This document shows, piece by piece, positions 51,106-60,940 of a DNA stretch of 64,000 bases; position 1 is the stretch's first letter, and every line of letters begins with the position of its first letter. The position numbers and the translations under genes are program-made. The DNA comes from Desulfolutivibrio sulfoxidireducens (GTDB lineage Bacteria > Desulfobacterota > Desulfovibrionia > Desulfovibrionales > Desulfovibrionaceae), in assembly GCF_013376475.1 (NCBI RefSeq), contig NZ_CP045508.1:3942001-4006000 (forward strand), read 5' to 3'. The notes under the pieces were generated by a model. The model was not told where the DNA came from. It did not search any database and worked only from the letters and a program-made list of their open reading frames with translations.

Positions 51106-51855
51106 TCACCCGGCGGGGAGGCGCGTTGCGAGCACGGCCCGGACGGCCTCCAGGTCGGCCGCCGTGTCCACGGAAGGACCCGGCATGGGATCGGTGAGGC
51201 CCATGGCGATGGGGATGCCGGCCTGGAGAAAGCGCAACTGTTCGAGCTGTTCGCATTCGGCCAGGGGGGACGGCGGCAGGGACGGGAAGTCGTCGAAGAA
51301 GGATCGGCGGTAGGCGTAAAGCCCCATGTGCTTCAAGTGCGTGGCCCCGGGGCGGCGCGGGTACGGGATGCCGGCCCGGCTGAAATACAGGGCGTCGCCG
51401 TTGTGGGCCAAAACGACCTTGACCGCGCTGGGGTTGTCCAGATCATCCGGGCGCATGACGTGGCACAGGCTGGCCACCCGCCGGTCGGGCCGCGATTCGA
51501 GTATCGCCACCAGCCGGTCCACGTCGGCGGGGCGCACCAGGGGTTCGTCGCCCTGGACGTTGACGTAGATCCGGGCCGCCAATCGCCCCGCCACCTCGGC
51601 CACGCGTTCCGTGCCGGACTCGTGATGCGCGCCGGTCATCATGGCCCGGCCGCCAAAGGACACCACGGCGTCGAAGATCCGCTGATCGTCGGTGGCCACC
51701 ACGATGCCGTCGATCAGCCGGGCCTTGGCCGCATTCTCGTACACATGCCGGACCATGGGCCTGCCGTGGATATCCGCCAGGGCCTTGGCCGCCAGACGCG
51801 TGGAACCGTAGCGGGCGGGGATGACGCACAGGGCCCGCGCCTGCGGACTATCCAT
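51106..51855 (-). CDS. kdsB: CMP-KDO synthetase (3-deoxy-manno-octulosonate cytidylyltransferase)
   Basis: Activates KDO with CTP for lipid A assembly. 249 residues with [17 protein letters not shown] (nucleotide-binding loop; SRLPGKPL in most relatives), [28 protein letters not shown] and GIPYPR. The start ATG overlaps the end of kdsA by 8 bases. The substitution AAKAL for PGKPL in the signature loop is unusual but leaves the key Arg and Lys. Small self-complementary stretches follow the stop, but no terminator with a T-tract is evident. Confidence 0.93.
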   Translation of the reverse strand: MDSPQARALCVIPARYGSTRLAAKALADIHGRPMVRHVYENAAKARLIDGIVVATDDQRIFDAVVSFGGRAMMTGAHHESGTERVAEVAGRLAARIYVNVQGDEPLVRPADVDRLVAILESRPDRRVASLCHVMRPDDLDNPSAVKVVLAHNGDALYFSRAGIPYPRRPGATHLKHMGLYAYRRSFFDDFPSLPPSPLAECEQLEQLRFLQAGIPIAMGLTDPMPGPSVDTAADLEAVRAVLATRLPAG

Positions 51856-52705
51856 TCTTCACCACCTCGTCGATGCGCTTGAGTTGGCGCAAAAGCCCCG
51901 GCAACTGGGAAAAGGGGATCATGTTCGGCCCGTCGCAGGGCGCCCTGTCCGGATCGGGATGGGTTTCGAGGAAAAGGGCGGCGATCCCCGCGGCCGTGGC
52001 CGCCCGGGCCAAGGTGGGCACGTGTTCGCGCTGGCCGCCGCTTCGCTGTCCCAGGCCTCCGGGAAGCTGCACGCTGTGCGTGGCGTCGAAGACCACCGGG
52101 AATCCGGTCCCGGCCATGACGGTCAGGGAGCGCATGTCGGCCACGAGATTGCCGTACCCGAACATGGCCCCCCGCTCGCACAGGGTCAGCCGGGCGTTGC
52201 CGGTCTCCAGGGCCTTGTCCAGCACGTTGGCCATGTCCCACGGGGCCAGGAACTGGCCCTTTTTCAGGTTGACGGGCTTCCCCGCCCCGGCCACGGCCTG
52301 TATGAAATCCGTCTGGCGGCACAGGAAGGCCGGGGTCTGGAGCATGTCCGCGACCCGGGCCACCGGCCCGGCCTGCTCCGGGGTGTGCACGTCGGTCAGG
52401 ACCGGAACCCCGACCGTTTCCCGTATCCTGCCCAGAATCGTCAGGCCCTGGGCCAGCCCCACGCCCCGGTAGGACCCGCCCGAGGTCCGGTTGGCCTTGT
52501 CGAAGGACGATTTGTAGACAAACGCGATCCCGGCCTCGGCAAAGATCCCGCGCAAGGCCTCGGCGGTCCGCAACCCGAATTCCAGGCCCTCCATGGCGCA
52601 CGGCCCGGCGATGACCACCAGGGGCAGGGCGTTGCCGAAAACCACGTCCCAGGGCGGATCAAGGGCCACTGTCCGGGCCGTGGCGGCGCCGCGCTCAGTC
52701 GTCAC
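51848..52705 (-). CDS. kdsA: KDO-8-phosphate synthase
   Basis: Condenses arabinose 5-phosphate with PEP to KDO 8-phosphate. 285 residues of TIM barrel: [52 protein letters not shown] and VFDATHSVQ. The Cys in AGPCAMEG marks the metal-dependent class (the E. coli metal-free enzyme has Asn there). A GTG start at 52705 with GGAGG 6 bases upstream is chosen; the frame remains open upstream through another gene. It overlaps the DUF2142-like gene by 11 bases and kdsB by 8. Confidence 0.93.
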   Translation of the reverse strand: MTTERGAATARTVALDPPWDVVFGNALPLVVIAGPCAMEGLEFGLRTAEALRGIFAEAGIAFVYKSSFDKANRTSGGSYRGVGLAQGLTILGRIRETVGVPVLTDVHTPEQAGPVARVADMLQTPAFLCRQTDFIQAVAGAGKPVNLKKGQFLAPWDMANVLDKALETGNARLTLCERGAMFGYGNLVADMRSLTVMAGTGFPVVFDATHSVQLPGGLGQRSGGQREHVPTLARAATAAGIAALFLETHPDPDRAPCDGPNMIPFSQLPGLLRQLKRIDEVVKNG

Positions 52706-54272
52706 GGCCAGCCTCCGGCCACGGCCGCGCCCCGGCCAAGTCCGGCGCGCGCAACGGTCCAGCCTGCACAGCCGGAACGGCCAACGGCCCGGCGGCCAGG
52801 TCCTTTCCGGAAACGGACGCGTCCTCGTCCAAGAAAAACGGGATCCCCGGCGGGGCATCGGCCAGATAATACCGTTTGACGAGCAGCCACGAGGTATGAA
52901 CGACCGTGTACAGGCCCAGAAGAAGCAGGACCACGAGGGCGATCCTGCGCAACAGGCCCGCATCGAGTTTGCCCCCGCCGGAAATGGCATAGGAGATGAA
53001 GATCATGGGCACCAGGAAGTAGCGGCCCTGGACGCCCTCGATCATGCGGGCGGGATGGGGGGTCCAGGTGACAAGGAGGGCAAAGAACATGAGCAGGATC
53101 GACAGGACGGCGCACGAAAAAACGACCAGACGCGCGGTGCGCTCCGGTCTGGAGCGGGCGGGGGAGATGGAAAGAAGGCCGACGAGAATCAGGGGATAGA
53201 TGAAAACGGGATAGATTTCATAGCTGAACAGCGTATCCACCCAGCCGAGGATGCCGAAAAACGAATGAATGTAAAATTGAATGCGATCACCACTTAGAAT
53301 GGTATCAAAGAGGACCCGAAAGAACATGAACGGATTCTTCAGATAATAAACAAAGATGGTCGATGGTGTCGCTCCCAACAAAATACGGGTATCGACCGTA
53401 TTCAATACCGCAACGACGATCCATAGGGCAACAAAGAAAAGGAGAAGCGCCCAGATGATAAAATTCCTTGGCTTCCTTCTATAGTAACATACGTAAAAAA
53501 CAAGCAGCAAGAGCGAAAGCAGATGAATACGGCTGGTGGCGAGAAGGGCAACCGACAGGGCAAGGGCATAGTACTGCCAGGTGTCGAACAGCTCCTTGTC
53601 CGTGGCCATCCGCAAAAAGACGGAGACGGAAAAAATGGCCAGGGCCGTGGAAATTCCGTCGATGCTCGCGGACGACATCTGGAAAAGACTCATGGGCATG
53701 ACGAGCAAGGCGATGGTCAAAGGACTCACGTTGTAGATGGAAAACGAAACGGCAAGCAGCACCGCGATGGCGAGAATGGCCAGGATCCGCGCCAAATGGT
53801 ATGAGGCGTCCACGGAAAGGCCCAGGTGTTCCCCCAGAACCAGGGCGATGGTCTGGGGCAGATAGATCAGGGGGAAATAATATCCGGTGCCGGGGGCCGC
53901 CCGGAAGACCTTGTGCCCGGTCCAGCCAATGGCGCCCGCCGTGGCGACTTCACATGCCGATACCTTCCTTTCCGGATGGAACGGAAGCGCCTCGTAGACC
54001 TTCATGTACTCGGCAAGCCCGGAGTCGATCATGCCTCCGGAGGCGGAGCCGGAGGGCGTTTCCAGAATGATCGAGCCTTTCCCGAGAAGGTAGGCGCGAG
54101 CGATATGGTCAAATTCATCAGGGGATTGAAAAGGCGGGATGATGGCCGAAAAACAGGCGATGGCGACAAAAATCATGAGCAGCACCCATGAGCTTGTCTT
54201 TCCGGACGCGCTCAAAAAGGATGCTATCCCATGCAAAATGGCATCAAGCCGAACCCATATCGATGAGGTCAC
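52695..54272 (-). CDS. DUF2142-type polytopic membrane protein
   Basis: A 525-residue membrane protein with about eleven helices. The first periplasmic loop carries [18 protein letters not shown], the mark of DUF2142 proteins, a GT-C-like family found in surface-polysaccharide loci; the Asp/Glu pair there is the likely catalytic site. The C-terminal 60 residues are soluble and Pro/Ala-rich. GTG 54272 preceded by GAGAGG is chosen; in-frame ATGs upstream lack a site. The middle of the gene is poorer in G+C than kdsA. It is co-transcribed with kdsA and kdsB and probably adds a sugar to LPS or another envelope glycan. Confidence 0.72.
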   Translation of the reverse strand: MTSSIWVRLDAILHGIASFLSASGKTSSWVLLMIFVAIACFSAIIPPFQSPDEFDHIARAYLLGKGSIILETPSGSASGGMIDSGLAEYMKVYEALPFHPERKVSACEVATAGAIGWTGHKVFRAAPGTGYYFPLIYLPQTIALVLGEHLGLSVDASYHLARILAILAIAVLLAVSFSIYNVSPLTIALLVMPMSLFQMSSASIDGISTALAIFSVSVFLRMATDKELFDTWQYYALALSVALLATSRIHLLSLLLLVFYVCYYRRKPRNFIIWALLLFFVALWIVVAVLNTVDTRILLGATPSTIFVYYLKNPFMFFRVLFDTILSGDRIQFYIHSFFGILGWVDTLFSYEIYPVFIYPLILVGLLSISPARSRPERTARLVVFSCAVLSILLMFFALLVTWTPHPARMIEGVQGRYFLVPMIFISYAISGGGKLDAGLLRRIALVVLLLLGLYTVVHTSWLLVKRYYLADAPPGIPFFLDEDASVSGKDLAAGPLAVPAVQAGPLRAPDLAGARPWPEAGRDD

Positions 54273-54711
54273 CGGACCTCTCCCCCGCGTTGGCTGCCTG
54301 CCCTGGCCAGGACGTCCCTCGCCACGACTGTGCCGCATCAAGACGCCGCAAACAGAGAACGCCCGATCAAGGAATCTTGCGGCCTTGTCATTCCCGCGAC
54401 GGCCGACACACCACAACAACTCAGCCACTCTGCGGCGTTTTGGATATTCCTTATCCTTTGCAACGGCAACAAGCTGTCTTTTCGCTCACGCCACGCGCCC
54501 CGGAAAACCACTGTGGCGACGAACCGGAAACGCCACCGCAGGGTGAACACACCGCATATTGGAACACTCCCGCGCCACCACAATGGCGTCACCCTTTTCG
54601 TGCAAGGGCAAAGCGATTTCCCGCATACCGGAGCAAAGAGAAATGGTCAAGGAATTTAAAACGTTGCCGACAGGGGCAACCGGAGGCCCCGAAGTGGCGC
54701 GCAAAACGAAT
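54273..54711. other. gene-free gap with weak terminator-like hairpin
   Basis: 439 bp between two minus-strand genes. GTTGCC (54663-54668) pairs with GGCAAC (54675-54680); read on the minus strand the stem is followed by GTTTTAAA, a weak intrinsic terminator for the GT2 gene at 54712. No gene or clear promoter was recognised in the remainder. Confidence 0.35.
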
Positions 54712-55722
54712 TCAACGGCTGTCTTTCTGAATGTACTTGAATTTTATGCTATTCAGCCTCTTCCTCCGCAAGTGGATCGGGTTTTTGGGTATGGAGGAAA
54801 TGTCATGCCCGATAAACGCCAGTATGAATTGCGTTCCAATGATCACCGGCAAGGCGGAAAACATGACCGTTCCGGGCGGAGTCAGGATGCCTGTCCGCAG
54901 GGAGTTCATCCAATGCACCAAACCGAAGATGGCCCCTGCCAAAAACATGAGGATGCCGATGGGGAGTTCAATCGAGGCCAGGGACATATCCCTGAGGTAG
55001 TAATTGTAGAAGATGCGTTTCGCAAAATTCCGCATGTGTTTGGCCATGAACTCGCCAATGATGTTGGGGACCTTGAGATTGCTCACCTCGTCACCATACT
55101 TCGCGTCCATGGGAACATCGACCACCACGGCGCGCAATCTGTTCAAGTGGAAAAGCATATCCGTCTCAAAAAAATAGCGCCGGCTGATCTTCTCGAAGGG
55201 CAGGTGCCTGGCCACATCGACGTGGATGGCCGTAAAACCGTTTGTCGGATCGAACAAATCCCAATACCCCGAGGAAATCTTGGTCATGAACGACAACAGG
55301 GCGTTCCCAAGCAGGCGGGTTTTGGGCATGACATGGATCTGCTCCAGATCGAAAAACCGGTTTCCCTTGGTGTAGTCGGCCTCCCCGGCCGCGATCGGGG
55401 CCACAAAATCCGGAATCAGGGTCGGGTCCATCTGCCCGTCGCCATCCACCTTCACGATGATGTCCAGCCCCTCGGCAATGGCCGCCTTGTAGCCGGCCAT
55501 CACCGCGCCGCCCACACCCTGGTTCACGGAATTCCCGATGACCCTGACCCGGGCATCCGGGCACGCGTGCTCCACGAAGACGCCCGTGCCCTCGGGACAA
55601 CAGTCGTCAACGACAAAGATACGACTGACCTCCGGGCCGATCTTGCCGATCACATCGAGGATGCGTTCGCGGACCTTGTAACATGGTATGACGACGCATA
55701 TCTTGAGCCGCATGTCGTCCAT
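54712..55722 (-). CDS. polyprenyl-phosphate family 2 glycosyltransferase
   Basis: A 336-residue DPM1-like enzyme. VVIPCYKVRERILDVI, IFVVDDCCPEGTG, NQGVGGAVMAGYKAAI, the DxD-containing VKVDGDGQMDP and DPTNGFTAIHVDVAR define the GT-A core; two membrane helices lie near 250-315. GGGAGA lies before ATG 55722 (a second ATG three codons in). It stands alone between a DUF2142-like gene and a signalling operon and likely supplies a lipid-linked sugar for the DUF2142-like transferase. G+C is lower than for most genes here. Confidence 0.86.
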   Translation of the reverse strand: MDDMRLKICVVIPCYKVRERILDVIGKIGPEVSRIFVVDDCCPEGTGVFVEHACPDARVRVIGNSVNQGVGGAVMAGYKAAIAEGLDIIVKVDGDGQMDPTLIPDFVAPIAAGEADYTKGNRFFDLEQIHVMPKTRLLGNALLSFMTKISSGYWDLFDPTNGFTAIHVDVARHLPFEKISRRYFFETDMLFHLNRLRAVVVDVPMDAKYGDEVSNLKVPNIIGEFMAKHMRNFAKRIFYNYYLRDMSLASIELPIGILMFLAGAIFGLVHWMNSLRTGILTPPGTVMFSALPVIIGTQFILAFIGHDISSIPKNPIHLRRKRLNSIKFKYIQKDSR

Positions 55723-55997
55723 ATGTTCTCCCGTCTCTCTCGCAAAATCGGTCGATGGTCACTGCGGCGCAACCGGGCATGGGGCATGACGGAGAAAACA
55801 CGCTCATTCACGCCTGCCCCACCTTTCGGACGGCCCGCCGCCACCGAATACCGCATGGCGGGAACGCACGTCGCGGGCATGCGAGACAACGGCCCGTCTT
55901 TACACCACTCCACACAAAAATCCTTGTCTGTTCCATCTGCTCGATGGTGACGGATTCGGGCACATGAATCATGAGGACACGATCCTCGGGTCGCGTT
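55723..55997. other. intergenic sequence upstream of GT2 gene
   Basis: Non-coding on both strands as far as can be judged. It should contain the minus-strand promoter of the 54712-55722 gene, but no consensus pair was found. Confidence 0.3.
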
Positions 55998-56037
55998 CAA
56001 AAAATACACAACATGCTTTTCAAAGAAAAGCATGTTG
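55998..56037 (-). terminator. intrinsic terminator of kinase-regulator-cheC operon
   Basis: A perfect 13-bp stem (56009-56021 with 56025-56037) with a three-base loop. On the minus strand it is followed by TGTATTTTTTG (55998-56008). It lies 52 bases after the cheC stop. Confidence 0.85.
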
Positions 56038-56089
56038 CCGCAAGGCTTTCTCTGTCATTCAACACCCTTGTCCCGTGTCGCACGCCATA

Positions 56090-56698
56090 CTAGCCCGCAA
56101 CCAGGCCGTCGATGGCGTCAAGCAGGGTGTCGAAGGATGCCAGGCTGAAAAGGATAAGCACCTCGCCCTCGATAAGATGGTCCTTGATGGTGAACTGGGT
56201 CCTGGCCATAAGCACCATGGCCTCGCTGGCCGTGTCCTCGCCAAAGAGCACCAGCTTCTCGAAACGCTCCTCCACGTAATCTGGAGAAGAAAACACGATG
56301 GTCTCCTTGAGGATGTTCCCGATGGAGCCCATGACGCCATTGAGCACGATGTTGCCCACCTCCTGCAGGGTTTCCACGCGCATGGCGTCGACTTCCTCGG
56401 GCGCGATCACGGAATTCCCCAGGATGATGCTCACCAGTCGGGACGCGCTGTCCGGAGGAAAGATCAAGGCGCTTAACCCGGAAAAATGCCCTGAAAACGT
56501 CAGTTGCACGGCCGAAAAAAACTCCTTGCGCCGTGCGTCGTAGCGGTTGATGAGGTCTTGCGCGGAAAGCACCAGAAGCTCGGGCACCTGCAACTGAATG
56601 TGGGTGTTGACCATGCGGTTGAGCATGCCCGCGGCCCGGCCCACGCCGATGTTGATAAGCTCCTGGAGAATGTCCAGTTGCATGGGGGAGAGTTCCAT
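56090..56698 (-). CDS. cheC: CheC-family phosphatase
   Basis: A 202-residue CheC protein, which removes phosphate from CheY-type regulators. Both active-site helices are present: ELINIGVGRAAGMLNRM (residues about 13-29) and EVGNIVLNGVMGSIGN (about 108-123), each with the conserved Glu/Asn pair. AAAGGA lies 8 bases before ATG 56698. It is the last gene of an operon with a CheY-like regulator and an XRE-fused hybrid kinase, so its target is probably that regulator, not necessarily flagellar CheY. Confidence 0.87.
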   Translation of the reverse strand: MELSPMQLDILQELINIGVGRAAGMLNRMVNTHIQLQVPELLVLSAQDLINRYDARRKEFFSAVQLTFSGHFSGLSALIFPPDSASRLVSIILGNSVIAPEEVDAMRVETLQEVGNIVLNGVMGSIGNILKETIVFSSPDYVEERFEKLVLFGEDTASEAMVLMARTQFTIKDHLIEGEVLILFSLASFDTLLDAIDGLVAG

Positions 56699-56769
56699 GG
56701 CGAAATCCTTTCTTCTGCCGACCGCACAGGGCATGGCGGGGGACGGGCCGGACGCCTCCCGCCGTCCGG

Positions 56770-57138
56770 TCATCCCAGGCGAGTGCCGGCCTCGGCCAGG
56801 CATCGCTCGAGGACGGCCTGGTCAACGGGTTTATTGATGCAGTCGCGCGCGCCCAGTTCCAGACACCGCTTGCGGGTGGTGTCCTGGATATCGGCGGTGA
56901 TCACGAACACCCATGGGGGCATGGCCCCGGCCGCGCCAAGACGCTCAAGGACGGCCAAGCCATCGAGGACGGGCATGTTCAGGTCAAGAAGCAGCACCTC
57001 GGGCCTTTTTTCCAGAACCACACGCAGGCACTCCTCGCCGTCTTTGGCCTCGAGGACCTCGTAACCGAATTGCGCGGCCATCTTTGCGGTCTGGAAACGC
57101 TGGAACATGGAATCGTCGGCGATCAGGATGGTGGGCAT
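56770..57138 (-). CDS. single-domain CheY-like response regulator
   Basis: A 122-residue stand-alone receiver. ILIADDSMFQRF holds the acidic pair, LLLDLNMPVLDG the phospho-Asp (about residue 52), VITAD the conserved Thr/Ser position and INKPVD the Lys. With no output domain it must act by protein contact, as CheY does. It lies between the hybrid kinase (11-bp gap) and cheC (71-bp gap), which suggests a kinase, receiver and phosphatase set. Confidence 0.9.
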   Translation of the reverse strand: MPTILIADDSMFQRFQTAKMAAQFGYEVLEAKDGEECLRVVLEKRPEVLLLDLNMPVLDGLAVLERLGAAGAMPPWVFVITADIQDTTRKRCLELGARDCINKPVDQAVLERCLAEAGTRLG

Positions 57139-57149
57139 GGGGCTCGACT

Positions 57150-59942
57150 CTATACGGCGGGCGATGCCGGGTTGGGGGTTATGGTCCCGGATTGCGCGGC
57201 CTGTATCCGGCGGTTGACCTCGTCCATCTCCCGCTCGAGGACCTCAAGGAAAAACGCCGCCTCTTCCCGACTTCCGGCGTCGGCGGCATGTTCCAGACGC
57301 CGGGCGCTCCCGGCGCTTTTCTCCGCGCCGATAATGGACATGGTGGACTTGAGGGTATGGGCGTGCAGGGCCAGATCGGCCATATTCCCGTCGCGCAGGG
57401 CCGCTTGGCACAGGCTCCTGCGCTTCTCGATCTCCCGGAGGGAAACGGCCAGGATGGGGGCGTACCCATTTTCGTCGATGCCCAGCCGGGTCATGGCCGC
57501 CTTGGTGTCCAGAACCGTTTCACAGGCGTCTGCCCCGGCGGGCGTCTTGCCGGGGGCGAGTCTGTCCAGGCCGCGGGCGCCCCCCCCGCCGCGCAGCATC
57601 CGACGGATGACCGCGGCCAGTTCGTCGAAGTTGATCGGCTTGGCCATGTAGTCGTCCATACCCGCCTCCAGGCAACGACGGCGCACCTCGGGCGAGGCGT
57701 GGGCGGTCACGGCCACGATGGGCACCCCGGGATCGAGGACCGGATGCGCGGCCGGGCCTCCGGCCCGGATGATCTCGGCGGCGGACACGCCGTCGAGTCC
57801 GGGCATCTCCACATCCATGAGCACCAGGTCGAATCGCTCCCGGGCCAGGGTCTCCAGGGCCTGAATGCCGCTTTCGGCGACGCTTAGGCGGTAGCCGAGC
57901 TTTTGCAGGTGGGCCCCGGCCAGCTTGACGTTGACCGGGTTGTCCTCGGCCAAAAGGATATGCACGGCGGCGGGATCGACATCCGGGGTCGGGGCGGCGG
58001 GCTTTGCGCCCGCCCCGGGCTCCCGGGAGAGGTCCGCGGGCGGCGCGCCGGGCTCGAAAAGTGCGGTGAAGGTAAAGACGCTGCCCTTCCCGGGCGAGGA
58101 GGCCACGTCGATGCGCCCGCCCATGAGTTCCACGAGTTGCCGGCTGATGGCCAGCCCCAGCCCCGTGCCGCCGTATTTCCGGGCCGTGGACGTCTCGGCC
58201 TGGCGAAACATGTCGAAAACCGCCTCGGACTCCCTGGGGGTCAGGCCGATGCCGGTGTCCGCGACCCGGAAGGAGAGCGCGACCCGCTTCGGCGTGGCCG
58301 GCTCGGCGTGGGCCACGCCGATGGTCACCCCTCCGGTCTCGGTGAATTTCAGGGCGTTGCCCACCAGGTTGATGACGATCTGGCGCAGCCTGTTCGGATC
58401 GCCCTTGAGAAACCGGGGAACGCTCGGGAGGATGTCCAGATTGAGCCACAGCCCCTTTGTGGCGGCCAGGGCCCCGAAGGTCTTGACGGTGGAGCGCAAG
58501 ACGTCCTTGAGGTCGAAATCGATGTGCTCCAGTTCGAGCCGTCTGGCCTCGATCTTGGACAGATCCAGGATGTCGCCGACCACGGTCAAGAGGTGGCGGG
58601 CCGAATCCTTGATGGTCTCCAGATAGTCGCGCTGTTCGCGCTCGAGCCGGGAGCCGAGCAGCAGGTCGGACAGGCCCATCACGGCGTTCAAAGGTGTTCT
58701 GATCTCGTGGCTCATGCCCGCCAAAAAGTCGCTTTTGGCCCGGTTGGCCCGGTCGGCCTCCTCCTTGGCGGCCCGCAGGTCGGCCATGGTGCGCCGGCGG
58801 TCCACGCCGTAGGCCAGTTGTTCGGCCACCGAGAGCATGAGATCCATGTCCTTTTTGGTGTAGCGCGTCTGGCTGTCGAACTTCATGACCGCCATGACCC
58901 CGAGCACCTCCTGGCGCACGCGGATGGGCACGCCCAGCCAGACCTCGGGGACGGCCCCGGGACAGGACATGCCGGTCATGCGCATGACCGCCCGGGTGAC
59001 GCACAGGGGATGGGCGGTGCGGATGACCTCGGCCAGCAGACTGGTGCTGGCGTAATCCCCGAAATTCTCCTTGGACAAGGGCGGCGTGAGCCGGCTTATC
59101 TGTTCCATGGGGGGGAAGGCCTGGTCTTTTTCGCTTTTCACATAGACGAAGTCCAGACGGTCGCGCCGACGGTCCACCAAGGCCACATAGAAATTCTCGG
59201 CGGGCATGACCTCGCCCAGGATGCGCCGGATGATGGGATAGATCCCCTCGGTCTCCCCCGAGCCGGCGATCACGTTGGAGACGCGAAACAGAAGCGAGGT
59301 GGTCTTTTCGCTCTCCTTAAGGTCCTCGACCATGCGTTGCTGCCCGGTCTGCTCCCGGATGGCGAGGATGACGTGGGCGTCCCTGGTGACCGGATCGGCC
59401 CAGGGACGGAGGCGGGCCACGCAAAAAACCGGCCTGTGGCTTCGCGGATGCGTAAACCAGCCTTCCCAGTCGATCTTCTCCCCCGCCAGACAACGCAACA
59501 GGCGGGGCCTGGTCTGGGTCTCGAACAGCTCGGGCATGACGAACAGCCCCGCCCTGGCCCCGAGGATCTTTTCCCGGGGAATCCCCAGGTGCCGGGGGTA
59601 GGCGTCGTTGACCATGACGTAGCGCAAGTCCCGGTCCAGGACGGCGAGAAGATCGGGGGTGCAGGACCAGGCCTTTTCAAGGCGGCGCAGCTTGGCCTCG
59701 ATCCGGGCGTCCGCGCGCCGGTCGGAGCCGCTTGGGCCCATAATCTCCGCCGGGGTTTTCCCCAAGGCCCGGGCCAGGGCCGCGATGTCGGAAAGCGCCG
59801 GGTCGGCTCGCCCCTGCTCGATCTCCGCCACGCGATCCGGTTCCAGACCGGCCTGGCGGGCGAGATCATCCAGGGAGGCCGCGGCCTGGCGACGCAGACG
59901 CCGCACCGTTCGGCCGAAGGACTGTGCGATGCTCGTATTCAT
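57150..59942 (-). CDS. XRE-HTH / PAS / GAF hybrid histidine kinase with REC and Hpt
   Basis: A 930-residue multidomain kinase. An N-terminal XRE-type helix-turn-helix (about 5-65: [35 protein letters not shown]) is fused to PAS (about 85-200), GAF (about 220-380), HisKA (His near 411 in [15 protein letters not shown]), HATPase ([30 protein letters not shown]), a receiver ([12 protein letters not shown]) and an Hpt domain ([11 protein letters not shown], His near 861). It is cytoplasmic. ATG 59942 is chosen just before the HTH; GTG 60005 and ATG 59966 are also in frame. The HTH fusion could bind DNA or serve as a sensor scaffold. Confidence 0.88.
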   Translation of the reverse strand: MNTSIAQSFGRTVRRLRRQAAASLDDLARQAGLEPDRVAEIEQGRADPALSDIAALARALGKTPAEIMGPSGSDRRADARIEAKLRRLEKAWSCTPDLLAVLDRDLRYVMVNDAYPRHLGIPREKILGARAGLFVMPELFETQTRPRLLRCLAGEKIDWEGWFTHPRSHRPVFCVARLRPWADPVTRDAHVILAIREQTGQQRMVEDLKESEKTTSLLFRVSNVIAGSGETEGIYPIIRRILGEVMPAENFYVALVDRRRDRLDFVYVKSEKDQAFPPMEQISRLTPPLSKENFGDYASTSLLAEVIRTAHPLCVTRAVMRMTGMSCPGAVPEVWLGVPIRVRQEVLGVMAVMKFDSQTRYTKKDMDLMLSVAEQLAYGVDRRRTMADLRAAKEEADRANRAKSDFLAGMSHEIRTPLNAVMGLSDLLLGSRLEREQRDYLETIKDSARHLLTVVGDILDLSKIEARRLELEHIDFDLKDVLRSTVKTFGALAATKGLWLNLDILPSVPRFLKGDPNRLRQIVINLVGNALKFTETGGVTIGVAHAEPATPKRVALSFRVADTGIGLTPRESEAVFDMFRQAETSTARKYGGTGLGLAISRQLVELMGGRIDVASSPGKGSVFTFTALFEPGAPPADLSREPGAGAKPAAPTPDVDPAAVHILLAEDNPVNVKLAGAHLQKLGYRLSVAESGIQALETLARERFDLVLMDVEMPGLDGVSAAEIIRAGGPAAHPVLDPGVPIVAVTAHASPEVRRRCLEAGMDDYMAKPINFDELAAVIRRMLRGGGGARGLDRLAPGKTPAGADACETVLDTKAAMTRLGIDENGYAPILAVSLREIEKRRSLCQAALRDGNMADLALHAHTLKSTMSIIGAEKSAGSARRLEHAADAGSREEAAFFLEVLEREMDEVNRRIQAAQSGTITPNPASPAV

Positions 59943-60001
59943 GGGTGTCCGCGCCGGTTCAGGCATATCGATGAACCGCGCCTGTCGATCCGTGGTACTG
60001 A

Positions 60002-60019
60002 ACACGGCGCATGCCGTGT
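60002..60019. promoter_or_regulatory. dyad upstream of XRE-kinase gene
   Basis: ACACGGC (60002-60008) and GCCGTGT (60013-60019) are perfect complements around GCAT. A minus-strand TTGACA (60024-60019) abuts it; the -10 at the expected place is poor. Such a site overlapping the promoter would suit autoregulation by an XRE-type HTH. Confidence 0.35.
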
Positions 60020-60140
60020 GTCAAGGCACGGTTTTCCAGGGGATGCGCGGGCCGCGATCCCGGTTCCGGACGGCCCCGGCGGCGAAAGGCGACAGACGTC
60101 CCGACCGTCCCTGACCCGCGACGAGGGACGGGCCGGGACG

Positions 60141-60159
60141 GCCCGGAGGGCCTCCGGGC
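60141..60159. terminator. G/C-rich hairpin after secreted-protein gene
   Basis: A 9-bp perfect stem (60141-60149 with 60151-60159) just beyond the stop of the minus-strand gene at 60167. No T-tract follows, so termination is uncertain. Confidence 0.3.
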
Positions 60160-60166
60160 AACGGCC

Positions 60167-60517
60167 TTAGCGTACCCGGCGCAGATGGATGGGAAGGGGC
60201 TGGGCATCTTTGAGGGTGAACTCGCCGTCGGCCTCGTTCGGGCCGAGCATTGTGCCCCGCAGCATGTGGCCGCTGCCATGGACGGCCGCGAAAAACCCGT
60301 CCACAATGGTGCCGGAGAGGTGGTAGGTGTTGCTTTGCCCCGTGATGTCCCGCAGGACGAGCACCCCGGACAGCAGCTTCCCTTTTTGGGTGAATTCGGC
60401 CGTGACCGGAAACCCCATGACCTGGGCCTCCCATTTCCCGGTCAGGTCAAGGGCGGCGGCATGGGCGGCAACGGTCAGCCACAACACGGACAAAAACACA
60501 AACCCTGTTTTACGCAT
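60167..60517 (-). CDS. small secreted protein of unknown family (paralog of 26828-27265)
   Basis: A 116-residue exported protein: signal peptide 1-20 (VAAHAAA), then LTGKWEAQVMG, QKGKLLSGVLVL, NTYHLSGTIVDGFFAAVHGSGHMLRGT and a short tail. The order and spacing of G-x-W, LSGV, YHxxG, HGxGHxxxG match the 26828-27265 protein, so both belong to one family that I do not recognise. It lacks the Pro/Ala tail of the other copy. AAGG precedes the ATG. It is monocistronic and not in a glycan cluster. Confidence 0.65.
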   Translation of the reverse strand: MRKTGFVFLSVLWLTVAAHAAALDLTGKWEAQVMGFPVTAEFTQKGKLLSGVLVLRDITGQSNTYHLSGTIVDGFFAAVHGSGHMLRGTMLGPNEADGEFTLKDAQPLPIHLRRVR

Positions 60518-60584
60518 GGCGCCTTGTAGCCAAAAAACACGCGGCCGTCACCCTCATCGCCCCATCCCGCCCTGCCATCGTGAC

Positions 60585-60624
60585 GAAAGCCGTCTCCGTC
60601 CAGGGAGAGACGGAAACGGCTTTC
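60585..60624. repeat. 16-bp inverted repeat in divergent gap
   Basis: Arms 60585-60600 and 60609-60624 pair with one mismatch around an 8-base loop. It lies upstream of the minus-strand secreted-protein gene, within the gene-free stretch 60518-60940, and has no T-tract. Role unknown. Confidence 0.45.
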
Positions 60625-60807
60625 GCCATGGGGGGCTGCGTGGCCTATGGGGGAGGAGGCTGGGGGTTGGCCACGGCAGCCGATGGAGACCGTCCATGTC
60701 ACGCGTGGTTGGGGGGACCGGCGTGAACGCTTCGTTTTCTTAGCAGGAAACGGGCCAGGGACCGCGCGACAACCTAGCCAGAAATTTTATTCGAAATATC
60801 GGTATGT

Positions 60808-60822
60808 TGGCACGGCAAACGC
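60808..60822 (+). promoter_or_regulatory. possible sigma-54 (-24/-12) promoter
   Basis: TGGCACG followed by GCAA and ACGC keeps the GG-N10-GC spacing of sigma-54 promoters; the -12 part is weak (ACGC for TTGC). It lies about 120 bases before the TPR/EAL-HDOD operon. Confidence 0.22.
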
Positions 60823-60940
60823 GGTGTTGCCCGCAATCCGCTTCATTTCTTCATTTGTCCAATCAAGAGAACGGGTTTATTTTCTAAAAAATGTATACAC
60901 TGGTTTGTACGATGCCCGAAGCGGGCTCAAGGATATAGCC

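Noticed and set aside
54559-55950. Plus-strand frame of 463 codons opposite the GT2 gene
   Set aside because: Antisense shadow; the minus strand encodes a clear DPM1-like glycosyltransferase.
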